Of a DNA stretch of 64,000 nt, positions 45,247-56,558 are shown piece after piece (the first letter of the stretch is position 1; every line of letters starts with the position of its first letter). Origin of the DNA: Misgurnus anguillicaudatus. Taxonomy: Eukaryota > Chordata > Actinopteri > Cypriniformes > Cobitidae. The notes beneath the pieces were generated by a model, which ran no database searches, had not been told where the DNA came from, and saw nothing but the letters and a program-made list of their open reading frames with translations. The stretch covers positions 7,719,001 through 7,783,000 of the forward strand of contig NC_073356.2 of NCBI RefSeq assembly GCF_027580225.2, given 5' to 3'. The position numbers and the translations under genes were made by a program.

Positions 45247-45448
45247 TCCGCTATACCTTTAAATTACTAAACTAACTTGTCCTATCTTATACTAACTTAA
45301 GTAGCTAAAGTAACTACATTACCAAGTAAACTAATATAAACTAAACTAGCTAAACTAACTAGCTATTACACTAACTAAACTAATTTAACTAATTTAACTA
45401 AACTAACTTCGCTAAATAAACTAGCTAAACTTAACTTGGTAAACTATC

Positions 45449-46774
45449 TTAAATATGCAATTTGTATTATCTGTGTCGCTAGATGGCGCCAGATCAAATC
45501 AATAACAATGACGTTGTTTAATGACGCCCTGAAGCAGCGTGGAATTATGGGATTTGTAGTCTTTAACTCAACCGCTGATGGCCTTCAATCAGACGAGAAC
45601 GAGAAATCACGTTGATGGATAAGGTAATCAAGTCTTATAAATGTTGCCTTTGATGACATCGTTTATTTCATTATGTAAGTTTATATGTGATGTTCAAAAC
45701 GAAATTGTTAGTCATAGATGTTACAGTATTAGTCCAAATTCGATGGTTAACACAGCACAGAATTAAGTTTTCAACTTACAATCTACAATGATTTTTCACA
45801 TAATGTACTGGCAGTACAAATCTTATTGTGAAGTGTCTTAAAATGACCATTTATATTGCTGTACAATATAAATGGAAGACGCGCTGATTACAGTCTACAC
45901 ACTAATGTTGTGATCAATATAATAGCATACATTTTTTGAAGGGTTACGAGTCATAACAACTCACCCATTGCGTAAAACACAAGCAGGATCAGAATCTCGG
46001 TCTAGTTAAATGTTGTCGCGAAGCTCTCTCCATCCAGATAATGCAACAACAAATTGATCCTCATTCTTTCTCTCATTTTGTTCCAAACTCTTCTTGGGTC
46101 GTTTGGTTGGCCCGTACGCTTACGGGAGCTGTCTTTGCTGATACAACCAGCGGCAGACGGTAAAGAGTAATCCATAAGTCCATAAGCAAGCGCGTAGCCC
46201 GACAGGTGCTAACGCATAGTTCCGCATTTGTCCACGACACTGGCTGCGTCCGAAAACTCAAGGCAGTGACTTGTTGCCTCACTGCCTCATGAGGAAATGA
46301 CTTCGGAGGCATGAAGGCAGCTCAGAGAAAGGCTTTTGGACGCACTTCAAAGGCAGCGTGTATGAAATATAAACAGAGAACGCCTTTGTGATAACTAATC
46401 ACATATTTAAAAACTACAATAATGTCTCGCTTGAAATGCAATTAAAATGTGTAAAAAGTGAAAATATACGTTTATTTACACTAAATTTGTGCGGTCGCTT
46501 CCTTGGCCTCCATTTTATTTTTTCGAACTCGACCACTGTTGTCATGTGGTTTTTACGTCAGTATAGGCAGTAACTAAGGGTCACATGGATATTAACGTCA
46601 TTGACAGGACACTGTACTGCCAAGTGTCAATGTTTTCAACGGAAATTTTCTCACAATTTACAAGTAGTTGAAAACATTACAGATATTCATAGTAATCAGC
46701 TGGACAAATATATAACACTGGCTTAGTGTTTTTTGGACATTTTACTGCAAATATCTTACAAATTGCACCTTTAA
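45449..46774. mobile_element. TTAA-type element, TGCAATTTGTA...TTACAAATTGCACCT
   Basis: TTAA (45449-45452) then ATATGCAATTTGTAT on the left; ATCTTACAAATTGCACCT then TTAA (46771-46774) on the right. The two ends are inverted copies with a few changes in the first bases. The left 330 bp include CTAGATGGCGCCA and GGAATTATGGGATTTGTAG. A truncated inverted copy of this part lies at 49866-50170. No transposase frame. Confidence 0.8.
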
Positions 46775-48690
46775 CTAACTAAACTAACTTGATCAACTAA
46801 ACTAACTAAACTTAATAAACTAACTAAACTAATAAAATGAACTAACTAAACTAAATAACAAACCCTAACAAAACTAACTTATCATAACTAAGCTAACTTA
46901 TCCTAACTAAAGTATCTTGCCATAATTTATCATAACTAAATTAACTAACTAAACTAACTTAACTAAGCAAACTAACTTCACTTAACTTAGTAAACTTACT
47001 TAAACCATACAGACTTAACCCTCTGGGGTGTAAGGGGTTTTTAGGGCCCTGGGGAAGTTTTGACATGCACTGACATTTGTGCTTTTTTCAGTTGCTTAAA
47101 AACATATAAATGGCAAAATTCTCATAACACTGCGTTCAGCACAAACTGGGCTACAATATTATATGATCAACATGTATGTACATGTTTGTATTTTTGAGAG
47201 AAAAATGTTTATGCGTGGTTTTTGAAAAAGCTAAATTTTTAAGTCACTGATACAAGTCCAGAAAACTTATTCTAAACATGTTTTCCCAAGACTTTTCAAA
47301 ATATTATCTAGTAGTCTAGAGTTTTTTCTTCAAAATGATGTGAAAATCATCTGGCCTGCTCATTCACATTAAACAATATATTGATTTACAATTTCTAAGA
47401 CACATTTGCTTGGGAAAGGCCGTATGCGTAGAGGCGGGAAAGCTCCTGAATAATCAGTGATTGACACCTGGAGAACAAAAGAGTTGAATAATGAGCCACA
47501 TAATGAGCCTTGTGGGGATGTTCAACAGGAATGTAACTTTCTTTGTAGTAAAACCATGATAAGGTTAACTTGGGAATTTATAACAAAAAATTATATATAT
47601 TATGTGTGTATATATAGAAATATTTTCTATTAATTTCACAAGTATACCTTTAAAAACCATAATAATCATAGCAAAGGTACTGTTTTGGCCATCGAAAAAA
47701 TGAACACAGGGTAGTGTTTGGTTGGCCAGCGAGAGTTTTACTTTTGTGCAGTAAACAGCTCAAAATAAAAACTGCTTATCGTTGTCTGGACTCTTATTTG
47801 TGTTTTTGTAATCATTATAGTAGAAACACAACAAGGGACAAGCGTGTAAAAACTTAATGTTTGTTTACAGCCGCCGCCATTACCTCACGTGTTGATCATG
47901 AAAGCAGTGAATGTGTGCACACGCGAGTGATCCTGTGTTTAATAAACTTGCTGTGCAGAGATATGCGCTTAGACACAACTAAATAAGGATTGTATTGTTT
48001 GCAATTGCGTATTTTATAAGAATACCAAAAAGCGCGTCGAGTTTCCTGACTCGCGTGTTTGTGTATGTGTGTTCCCATCGCGTGAAATGTTTGACGGAAG
48101 AACAAAGAAAACACTCGCGTCTGGAGTTACTGACACACATACGCAAGTAAATAAGGATTTAGATGTCGTGTTTGGTGCATTCGGATGAAACAACAATGAA
48201 TGGAGGGACTGGATTGTGAATTGCGTATCCATTGACTGCAGGAGGCACGAGTTATGCTTATGGATGTTTCTGCTCGTTCACTTCAATGGCGCGGGGGTGT
48301 GGCGATCTCATCTCATTACAGATAATCAGGTAACAAGAGAGAGACGGTACTTCTCCTCCTTCTCATACAGTTTACACTGAATGCCAATATATGTTTTCGA
48401 TCTCACTTACATCATTTAAAAGCTGACATTCCAAGCATTATGTAGACATTTATCTTTTGTTTCTATGACAAGTATTCGTTAAGTTACAGTTTATTTTTCT
48501 GACGCGTTTGAGAAAGGACTTCACTGAGGGAGAGAGAACAAGACGCGCATCATGTTTATTTTCTTAATTTTGCGAAAAGCACAAAATTCTGTTTTTATTG
48601 GGGGTTTACAGAAAAAAACTAGACACTTTAACGTTTTATATGATGTATAAATCATATCTGTATGTCCAAAATCAGCAGAGTTATCTAATA

Positions 48691-49333
48691 CCCTGTTTAC
48701 ACGAAGGAAAGACGCATATATTTCCCTGCGGTTTGGCCTGTCATTTACACGAAAACCGCGTTTTTATTAAGAAAACGATTATTTCTAAAACCTCCGGCCA
48801 AAGTGGATATTTCTGATTACCCCGGTTATGTGTTGCCGTGTCAACTGGGAGAAACGGGGTTTTAGGTTCTTAAACGTCACACTTTGCGCCAGAAAATGTT
48901 TAACATCATGAGAGCGCTCTTACAGTTTGTTTGGCTACTGATCAATCAGGTTTATGTTGGCTGAATCCCAAACCGCCTACTTCCATACTATGTAGTATGT
49001 AAAAAGCGCTACTTTGCATACTATATAGTATGGAAGTAGGCGGTTTGGGATTCAGCCCATTTGCTGTTATGAAAGGAACAGGAAGTCGCTCGTGTTCTTC
49101 GTTGGTGACGATTCTGACGATTTTGATTGGCTTGCATGGCTGTATTCCCCTTCCTACACTGCCTCCCACAGGTTTGGCATAGTTATTATGCCGCTTGACG
49201 GCGTATTTATGCGGGTTGATGTAAATGGAAAGTTTTTTATAAAACGATGTTGTGTGCACGATGTTATTATTGAAAACAGAGGCGGGAAAGTATTCGTTTC
49301 TCAAAATACCCGGCTATGTGTAAATGTAGCCTA
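48691..49333. mobile_element. Harbinger-type non-autonomous element
   Basis: Left end CCCTGTTTACACGAAGG and right end GTGTAAATGTAGCC, flanked by TAA on each side, are the same family as 59911-60548, where a transposase start is visible. It is nested in the Looper-like element and itself contains the palindromic MITE at 48959-49057. Confidence 0.65.
48959..49057. mobile_element. 99-bp palindromic MITE, GGCTGAATCCCAAACCGCC
   Basis: Arms 48959-48991 and 49025-49057 are exact reverse complements starting GGCTGAATCCCAAACCGCC, and CATACTA words extend the pairing inwards around a short loop containing AGCGCT. Non-coding and likely young. Confidence 0.9.
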
Positions 49334-49865
49334 AGTCTCTTTGCAGAGTGATTGAAAAATAAAGAGCTTGCGGTGCCCGCGCCGCAGTCGACCCCAGAGT
49401 GTTAATTAAACCAAACTAAACAAACTAACTTAACTAAACTAGCTAAACTAACTTGACTAAATAAACTAACTTAACTTAATTTAGTAAACTAACTATACTA
49501 ACCTTACTAAACTAAACCTTACAAAACTAATGTATGCTAACAAAACTTGCTAAACTAAATAAATTCACTAATGAAACTAACTAAACTTAGTGAACTAAGT
49601 TAACTTACTAAACTATATAAAGTAACTTAACTAAACTAAGCTAAACTAACTTAACTTAGCTAACTTAACTTATCCTATCTAAACTAACCAAACTAACTGA
49701 ACCTAACTAAACGAACTCATCCTTAATAAACTAACTAAACTAACTTGTCCTAACTTATGTTAAACTAAACTAACTAAGATAGCTAAACTAAGTAATCTAA
49801 CTTTAACTAAATTAGCTAAAATATCTAACATAACTAAGTAAACTAACTTGTCCTAACTGTCCTAA

Positions 49866-50170
49866 ATCATTTTAGATTGTAAGTTTGTTAATCTGAACAC
49901 TTAATTATGTGCTGTGTTAACACACCATCGAATTGGACTAATACTGTATCATCTATGACTACCAATTTAGTTTTGAACATTACACGAAACCTAACAATGA
50001 AATAAAACAATGTAATCAAACACAACATTTATAAAACTTAATTTCATCTGATTGATGGCCATCAGCGGTGAAGTTAAAGTCAACAAATCCCATTATTCCA
50101 TGCTGCTTCAGAGCGTCATTAATCTGTGTCATTGTTGTTTTGATCGTGCGCCCTCTAGCGGCTGATTTTT
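49866..50170. mobile_element. Truncated inverted copy of the TGCAATTTGTA element
   Basis: Read on the minus strand, it matches about 45475-45795 over 300 bp with roughly 80% identity, including GGAAT.ATGGGATTTGT, ACCGCTGATGG and TACAGTATTAGTCCAA. The outer end is cut off near TCTAGCGGC, where the 50173 element begins. The inner end abuts the CTAA tract. Confidence 0.75.
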
Positions 50171-51594
50171 TAGGGGCCAAGCACCGAAGGTGCTGAGGCA
50201 CCTATTGGAACTGTCAGTATTATTATTATTCATCTTCCCCAATGGGAGTCTATGGCAGCCCTATGAACCGTACGTAGGAAAATGATGAAATTTGGCACAG
50301 TTGTAGTGGTGGTCTTAAAAAGTCATGTGACCAAAAATGGGGTCTCTAGTCCTAACTCTATAGCGCCACCACCAGTGCAAAAATTCAATGTTCAAATGGT
50401 TATAACTGCTGATCCGCTTGATCTATGAAAATTCTACTTAGTACACGTGATTACTCTCCTCATGCTTGTTGTTTTTAATACCTTACAGTAAAACTCCACC
50501 CATTACAGTAGCGGCCATTTTGAAATGTACAGTATTCCGTTTATTCGCTACTCCTCCTTCAAATTTTGTTCAATTGTTATGAAATTTGGCACAGGTGAAC
50601 TTTGGAGTGAGCCGCACAGAAATGACCGAACAGAATTTTGATATTTATCTTTATGCAAAAGTAATAAATGCGTGAACTTAACGAGGTTGATGCAATAATG
50701 GTTCTGAAGCTGTAGCTCGCTCATTCTTTGATCAATTGAAATGAAATTTGGTACAATTCATGTGGACCATGAACTTGGGGTTCATGGCAAATTTGGTGAC
50801 AGCGCCACCTATGGGTCATGAGATATGAAAATAGGCTATTTTTGCCCATAACTTCTGAACTGTTTGTCAGAATATTATGATCTTGATGTCTATGGATTGC
50901 TTACATCATGCCGCATCTGTCGATGTGTATTATGCCGGGTTTGACCAAACCGCCTGTCCGCCGTTTTGAAATTTCACATAAATTGTTATATTTTTTGAAC
51001 TATTGGACATATCCGCGCAAAAAGTGGTAAGGAGCTTTGACATGATGTCCTGAAGGTACCTGGGAAGTCAGAGTACGGCGCCACCTAGGGGTAATAAACT
51101 GTAACAGTTCTTATGGAACTGCTTATAACTTCGGAATACTTTGTCTGATATTAATTTCTTTGTGAAATTGTATTCACTGGTTTATGCCGATTACAACGAT
51201 ACCTCGTTTGTCATTTTCCAACATTCTGTTTATGTGTTATTGTAAAGCATATGGTAGATGATTTTTTCGCTACTCCTTTTACAAATTTTGTTTATTTTAT
51301 GCCAGGTACTGCTCGTATAATGTTTGGAGCAATCCACACAGAAATGACCGAACAGATTTTTGATATTCTGTTCTCTTTCTTAGAAATACCACTCCAAAGT
51401 TGACCGTGCCTGTGACATTGTCTATTTGTCGTAGTAAATTAATGTGACTGTATATTACATTGTATACCATTACTATACAGAATGATCTCCTTGTCTTCAA
51501 TCTCACTTGAGCTTTTTGATTCTCATATACATTGTATTTCTGTTAGTTCTGCTCTGCACTGTCAGTTCTGCATCTCTGTTGATTGGCACATGTC

Positions 51595-53959
51595 CAGTGT
51601 TGGGGTAGTTACTCAAAAAATGTAATTAGTTACTAGTTACTAGTTACTTCTTAAAATTGTAATGAGATTACTTTACTAGTTACTGCATTTGAAAAGTAAC
51701 TTCACTACTTATTACTTTACTTTCCTTTTTTTTCCTTTTTCTTAATTTACCACATAGATACATGGACATGTTTAGGCAGGGTCGGCTGATGATGAGTGAC
51801 TACTTTAAATGACCGGCCAGGGCTCTAGAATAACTTTTTGCACTGGTTGCACTGGTGCGCCTAACATTTTTTCTTAGGTGCACCAGCACAAAAGTTAGGT
51901 GCACCCTAATTTTTGACCCCATCGGATTTATAGTTCGCCCAAAAATTAAAATTCTGTATAATTTATTTGAAAATCAGGTTTGTAACTCTCATGTGGTTAC
52001 AAACCTGTATAAATGTCTTTGTTCTGGTGAACATGAATGAAAATATTTTGAGGAATGTTTGTAACCAAACCATTCATGAGCCCCATTCACTTCCATAGTA
52101 TTATTTTTTCCTACTATAGAAGTGAATGGGGCTCATGCTTGGTTTGGTTACAAACATTCCTCAAAATATTTTCATTCATGTTCACCAGAACAAAGACATT
52201 TATACAGGTTTGTAACAAAATGAGGGAGAGTTAATGATGACAGAATTTTTTATTTTTGGGTGAACTGTCCCTTTAACACCGCAAGTTTAGCGCCCATGGT
52301 GGTTTCATACAGAATATAAACATGTAGGCTATTTTATAATTTTCATGTTGTCATTCCATTTTCCTTATACGGGTCATGCACAGTCCTGTTTGATAACCCG
52401 CATCCGCGCGATTAAAATAACAGTTGACCCGTTATCCGACATCAGCATCAATTTATTCATACCCGTTTTACATAAAGACTGCGACCGGCCGCACCGCAAA
52501 TCGTGATGTAAGTAGAAACCTTTAAAGATCTTCATGCTTGTTCAAATATATTATCATTTAATGTGAAACTTTGTGAGGGTCGGCAGATTGACAGCTGAGC
52601 GGTCAGCAGTGTTTGAACACTCATAACCGCTGCGCTTATATTTATTATTACCTTATAAATTGATGATATGATTGCAGTGATTCCAAAGGGATGTCCAAAA
52701 AAAAACTCAAGTAGAATGTTAAATGTTTAAAGTTTAATGTCTCTTTCTCGCTGCCCTGTGTAAACCCACGCGGGTGATGGCAAACGCGTGAGGAGCTTGC
52801 ATTTTGCATTACCTTAAATTACCTTAAATTATGGTCATACAAATAAAAGTAAAACAACATTCAAAACTGTAATGTGTACATTTATTTATGTAAAGTTACA
52901 CTCGCAATAATAACAAAACATTGTGTTTTTTTAAATAGGTAAAAAGTGTTTTGTGCTGCATCGGTTTGAAGCACGTCACACAAAAAATAAACTCATATAG
53001 GCTATAGGCTACTTTTGAATTCGTTTTGTTAATTTGCTAATTATTTAAGGGAAACACATTTCATATAAGCTTATTTATTTTATTATTTTTTCACCAAAGA
53101 AAGACGTAATCATCACATTCTATTCATTTTAATGCTTTTTGCGCATAAACTAAACCCTTGGGGGAATTATTTATAAATGAATCAACAACGCAAATCAAGG
53201 AATTAACTTATTTCTCTATTTAAGACAGTCTGGCAGGGCGGTAACAGCCATACATCAAACACCGAAAAGTTTATAGGATTAGATTTGGAAGTAAGATTAT
53301 GAAGAAAACAGCGGTCCTGACTCCTGGCTTTTTTCTATAAATTGAGCGCACGCGACATTGCTGTTCGGGTTACGTTCAAATAATTTTTTAAAAAGAATTA
53401 TGCTCTGGGTCTGACTCGATTGAGGTTCATTACCTAATTCCGTCTTCGGGTTCGGACCTCTCGATCCCTGACCGGTAAGTTAAGCAGGATCTTTCGCCAC
53501 AAGTGTTGTATTGCCATGCGGGGCTTACAAATGCTCAGACAGGTTGCTCATCGCGTTGTCAGCAGTTGAAAGACACTTGTCGTGTGGGCATAGTGTGCAT
53601 TTCACACGAATATTTTTGTCCTTTCGAGCAATACGCTGAAAGTAATGTGAATATCGGCTCAGTGGCTGAAACCCTCCGTCTTCATTTCCCGCTCCCCTTT
53701 GCACCAGCAGCTCCGTCAAATCAATCTCTATGGCAACGGCACACGTACAGGGACACGCATGCACGCACCACTTAAATAGACAGAACTTTACACCCAGGCA
53801 AACACTGCTTGGGTAACGCAGGAAAGCGCGTTCCTATAGTCTAGTAAAGTAGTGTAGTTACCAATATTATTAGTGTAATGCGTTACTTTACTTCGTTACC
53901 CAAAAAAGTAATGTAGTTACTGTAATCCGTTACTTTGTAACTCGTTACCCCCAACACTG
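51595..53959. mobile_element. hAT element with perfect CACATGTC duplication
   Basis: A 2365-bp element from CAGTGTTGGGGTAGTTAC to GTTACCCCCAACACTG, with many TAGTTACT/AGTAAC repeats near both ends, flanked by CACATGTC at 51587-51594 and 53960-53967. The ends are close to those of the 25544 element. No intact transposase frame. It contains the hairpin MITE at 51929-52275. Confidence 0.95.
51929..52275. mobile_element. Hairpin MITE of the TTAAAGGG family, arms about 105 bp
   Basis: The right end TTTTTGGGTGAACTGTCCCTTTAA is canonical; the left end TAGTTCGCCCAAAAATTAAAA has lost the first bases. Inside, 51996-52100 and 52112-52216 are inverted copies that differ at about three positions around an 11-base T-rich loop. 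The near-perfect arms suggest recent formation or gene conversion. Nested in the hAT at 51595. Confidence 0.88.
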
Positions 53960-54009
53960 CACATGTCATTCCTTGCAGCAACTAAGCTGTTTTTTTTGCT
54001 GCCCTTTGA

Positions 54010-54092
54010 GCTGTGTTAACTGAGTTGTGCATCTGGTTAACCACATGCCATGAGATTCTGAGGTCATGGGTTCGAATCCCATGTGCAGTTAT
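54010..54092 (+). other. tRNA-like module 1
   Basis: A possible acceptor stem AACTG/CAGTT encloses a strong T-arm, ATGGGTTCGAATCCCAT, with a perfect B box GGTTCGAATCC. The anticodon arm is poor, and a standard D-arm is not clear. It lies in the right part of the 50173 element. Probably a tRNA-derived module rather than a gene for a working tRNA. Confidence 0.5.
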
Positions 54093-54261
54093 ATTTTGTC
54101 TTAACTTTTTTCTCACTTAAGTTTTGTGAATCTCATACTATACATTGTATTTCAGTTATTTGTGCTGTCTGTTGTCATTTCTGCACTTTTGGTAATTGCT
54201 GGATATCAATGTTTACAGCTTTAAATCTCTATTCTATAGCTTGGACACACCAACTCAGTGG

Positions 54262-54345
54262 TTTAATCGTTTACTCAGTGGCGCATGCAGTAACTGCTGT
54301 GCTTTGGGAACCTGAGGTCATGGGTTTGAATCCCAGCTCTTACTT
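54262..54345 (+). other. tRNA-like module 2
   Basis: ACTCAGTGGCGCATGCAG resembles a D-arm and A box, and GTCATGGGTTTGAATCCCAG a T-arm with a one-base B-box variant. It shares CTGAGGTCATGGGTT with module 1, 250 bp upstream, so the two are duplicates of one tRNA-like unit. Confidence 0.5.
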
Positions 54346-54799
54346 TCACTTATTGAGATTTCCTTTTGTGTTCACTTTAACACGTTCTTCTCGACCTGTC
54401 TGGTTTTCCACACGTGTTATATTTTTGCCATCTTTACTGTTGTTGCTCCGCACTGCAGTGGTTCTGCTTTGCATTTGCTTTGCTTCGGGTTCAGCCTCTG
54501 TATTGCGCGCTTTCTGCACTTTGCACATTTGCTGCGTCGTGTGGTTTTTGCTGTGCTTTGGGTGCTCATTGCGCTGAAGGTGCTTGGCCCCGCAATTGCT
54601 GCTTGCAGCTATATTTTTAATTGTATCTTTAAAATGTTTAACATGTGGTTTTGCATAATTTCAAATTAAAATTTAACATAAATTTAATCCATTGGTTAAC
54701 TTGATAAAAAAATAAATGTAACGGGGAAAACATGTTTGATATCTGCAGTGCTTAAAAGATTTCTTACATGGTAGAATAAACACTTTCTCACATTATTCT

Positions 54800-54873
54800 G
54801 AAAATTAGAGGGGTGTAAGGGGCCTCCAACATAAATTTTGCCTAGGGCCACCAAATATTTAAAACTGGCCCTG
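54800..54873. mobile_element. Isolated hAT-type end, ACTGGCCCTG
   Basis: AAGGGGCCTCC...TTGCCTAGGGCCACC...AAAACTGGCCCTG is the inverted counterpart of the end at 29982. No matching left end was found near it. Confidence 0.4.
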
Positions 54874-55671
54874 ACAAATCTTCTATTAAGAATTTTGCAA
54901 ACATTTAAAATATTTTGTATCTTGTTACCATTTTATTTTTTTATTCACAGACATCTCAACACGCAATTTTTTCCTAAAATGAACTCTGTATGCTTCTTCA
55001 ATTACACATTATTGTTACATATTTTCAAATTTGAATGTAAACTCAATTTTGTTTATTTTATAATACTGTAAATGGAGCAGCTCACCCATATTGAAAAGAA
55101 CGGTATTCATTTAAAGGCCACTCATGGATATTTCATTTCACCAATCTATCAGAAGTTGCATACTGTACTTTGTTTCTGCAAAAATTTCAGAAATTATTTA
55201 ACATCTCACTGAAATGTGCTTCAATAATCATTTTAAATTAGATGATGTCCTTGCAATGTAACCTTTAAACCCTACAGGGACGTGCATTCAAAGTCAGTGT
55301 CTCAAAGTGTTTGAATGTTTGAAATGGTTTTCTGACGGATGTTCATTTTTGCTGGCTACTTTATACCCAAACACTAGAAATAAGTTGAGCTAGAATAACT
55401 CTAGTAGCAGCACAGACTCTCATTTGGGCTTATTCATGCTTGTTGTTTGTTATTAAATCTTACGGCAGCTATTGATGTCCTCTGTGGTCTGTATTTGAGC
55501 TTTTACACTGAATGTGTTAAAAGCCAACAGATGTGGCAAAAATGATGCATCTGCGTTGCAGCAGGGTTTTTTTTAGGATATAGTTAAAATAATTTAATAA
55601 TTACTACTTGTAACAGAAGTCACATTATAGTAACTGAAGTAAGTTATAAAAATACCTGTGTCCGTGTGGAC
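54874..55671. other. Stretch without a supported gene
   Basis: AT-rich, with no coding character or defined repeat. Confidence 0.4.
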
Positions 55672-55937
55672 TAGCTCTAAGAAATGATGTGTTCATTTTA
55701 ACACATTGTTTTGTGTTATCCCATTTAACACATGTGTTTTTTAACATATTATGTGTCATTTCATGTTGATTTTGAGATAGATAGATAAATAAATAAAATA
55801 ACACACGATGTGTTAAAACAACACAAAATGTGTTGTTCCAAAAATAACACAAAGATGTGTTAAGTTAAGGGCAACACATTAGATGTCCTTAACTAGGCAC
55901 AAGCTGTGTTATATTAACACATTTGTTTGAAGAGTGA
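55672..55937. mobile_element. MITE related to 1825-2018
   Basis: CTCTAAGAAATGATGTGTT at the left and TTGAAGAGTG at the right match the ends of the 1825 element with changes. The interior has the same ACACATGTGT-type words, plus a short (GATA)n run near 55777. Confidence 0.6.
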
Positions 55938-56558
55938 ATAATCAAATACAACTGAAGCATCTACTCTTCAGGAATACCTGAAAATGTTAGAAATTTGTGT
56001 TGAAGGAGGGTTGCACCTAAACTCTACAGGACATTGACTGACCCTTCAGGACCTCAGTCTGACGCTCCTGGTTTAGAGTTAGTTTTAAAGTTAGGCCAGG
56101 ATCCATTGCAAGCATGTGAACAGGTGCCGATTTCTATATGAATTGTGTAGACTAGTTGGATGTTTGGTTAATTTCTGTCAATGGAAGTCATACATTTTGC
56201 ATAATCCAACTACAATTTTACAACCTGGTACACTGAATAATCACAAATGCATACGTCAGCATTCAGATTTATAAATAAGGGAAATTTTCAAAACCCTAAC
56301 ACCACAACCCCGACCAACCCACGGTTTATTTATTTTATTTATTTATTTATTACAGGGACAATGCATATTAATAGACATTTAAGCCAATATGCCAGAATTA
56401 GCCAAATGGCTATTTTTCACCTGTAGTCCCTAGACAGATGGCTTTCTTACTTAAAATACTTACTATTTTTGTTTTGTTTTCAGTACAAATATCTAACAAT
56501 TCTTAAATCAGGATGTGTTTTGTTGATAAGCAAAATGGCCTAAGAAAAAAAATCTAAT
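55938..56558. repeat. Gene-free stretch with a TTTATTTATTACAGGGACAAT repeat piece
   Basis: From about 56327 a (TTTA)n run leads into ATTACAGGGACAATGCATA and TAGCCAAATGGCTA, a phrase order that recurs in many fish genomes. No coding region. The part before it is unassigned. Confidence 0.45.

Larger units (their letters stand above)
42888..45262. mobile_element. TTAA-type element X, AGGTATAGCGGAAGATT ends
   Basis: Left end AGGTATAGCGGAAGATTTTC after TTAG (42888-42891), right end AATCTTCCGCTATACCT before TTAA (45259-45262). One base separates the left flank from TTAA. The right terminal repeat was itself hit by a hAT at 43493. Without nested DNA it is about 610 bp and carries a possible coding exon at 43204-43291. 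TTAA targeting suggests piggyBac or Kolobok affinity. Confidence 0.8.
47015..49405. mobile_element. Looper-like piggyBac element, CCCTCTGGGGT ends
   Basis: TTAACCCTCTGGGGTG at 47015 is mirrored by CGACCCCAGAGTGTTAA ending at 49405, with TTAA on both sides. The CCCTCTGGGGTC-type end is what I associate with fish Looper elements of the piggyBac superfamily. About 2.4 kb, including a nested Harbinger derivative at 48691-49333. I found no transposase frame. Confidence 0.75.
41985..49865. repeat. Degenerate CTAA/CTAAA tract, split into four pieces by TTAA elements
   Basis: Pieces at about 41985-42887, 45263-45448, 46775-47014 and 49406-49865 consist of degenerate CTAA and CTAAA words (ACTAAACTAACT, AGCTAAACTAACTT) in one orientation. 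Joined across the insertions they form one tract of about 1.8 kb. There is no fixed long period; 4- and 5-base words alternate irregularly, with frequent TTAA and AGCT. It is not telomeric, since CCCTAA runs are absent. All three interrupting elements are flanked by TTAA or a one-base variant. Confidence 0.85.
50173..54591. mobile_element. 4.4-kb repeat with GGGGCCAAGCACC inverted ends
   Basis: GGGGCCAAGCACCGAAGGTGC at 50173 is mirrored by GCTGAAGGTGCTTGGCCCC at 54573-54591. The left part holds repeated phrases such as ATGAAATTTGGCACAG, TAGCGCCACC and AAATGACCGAACAGA (50620 and 51343), without an open frame. The right part has two tRNA-like modules. A hAT element at 51595 occupies the middle, leaving about 2.05 kb. 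This family is common in cyprinids as I remember it, but its class is not obvious to me. Confidence 0.65.

Noticed and set aside
54083..54577. 164-codon hydrophobic protein
   Set aside because: It lies across the tRNA-like modules and end of the GGGGCCAAGCACC repeat; the hydrophobic look comes from T-rich sequence.
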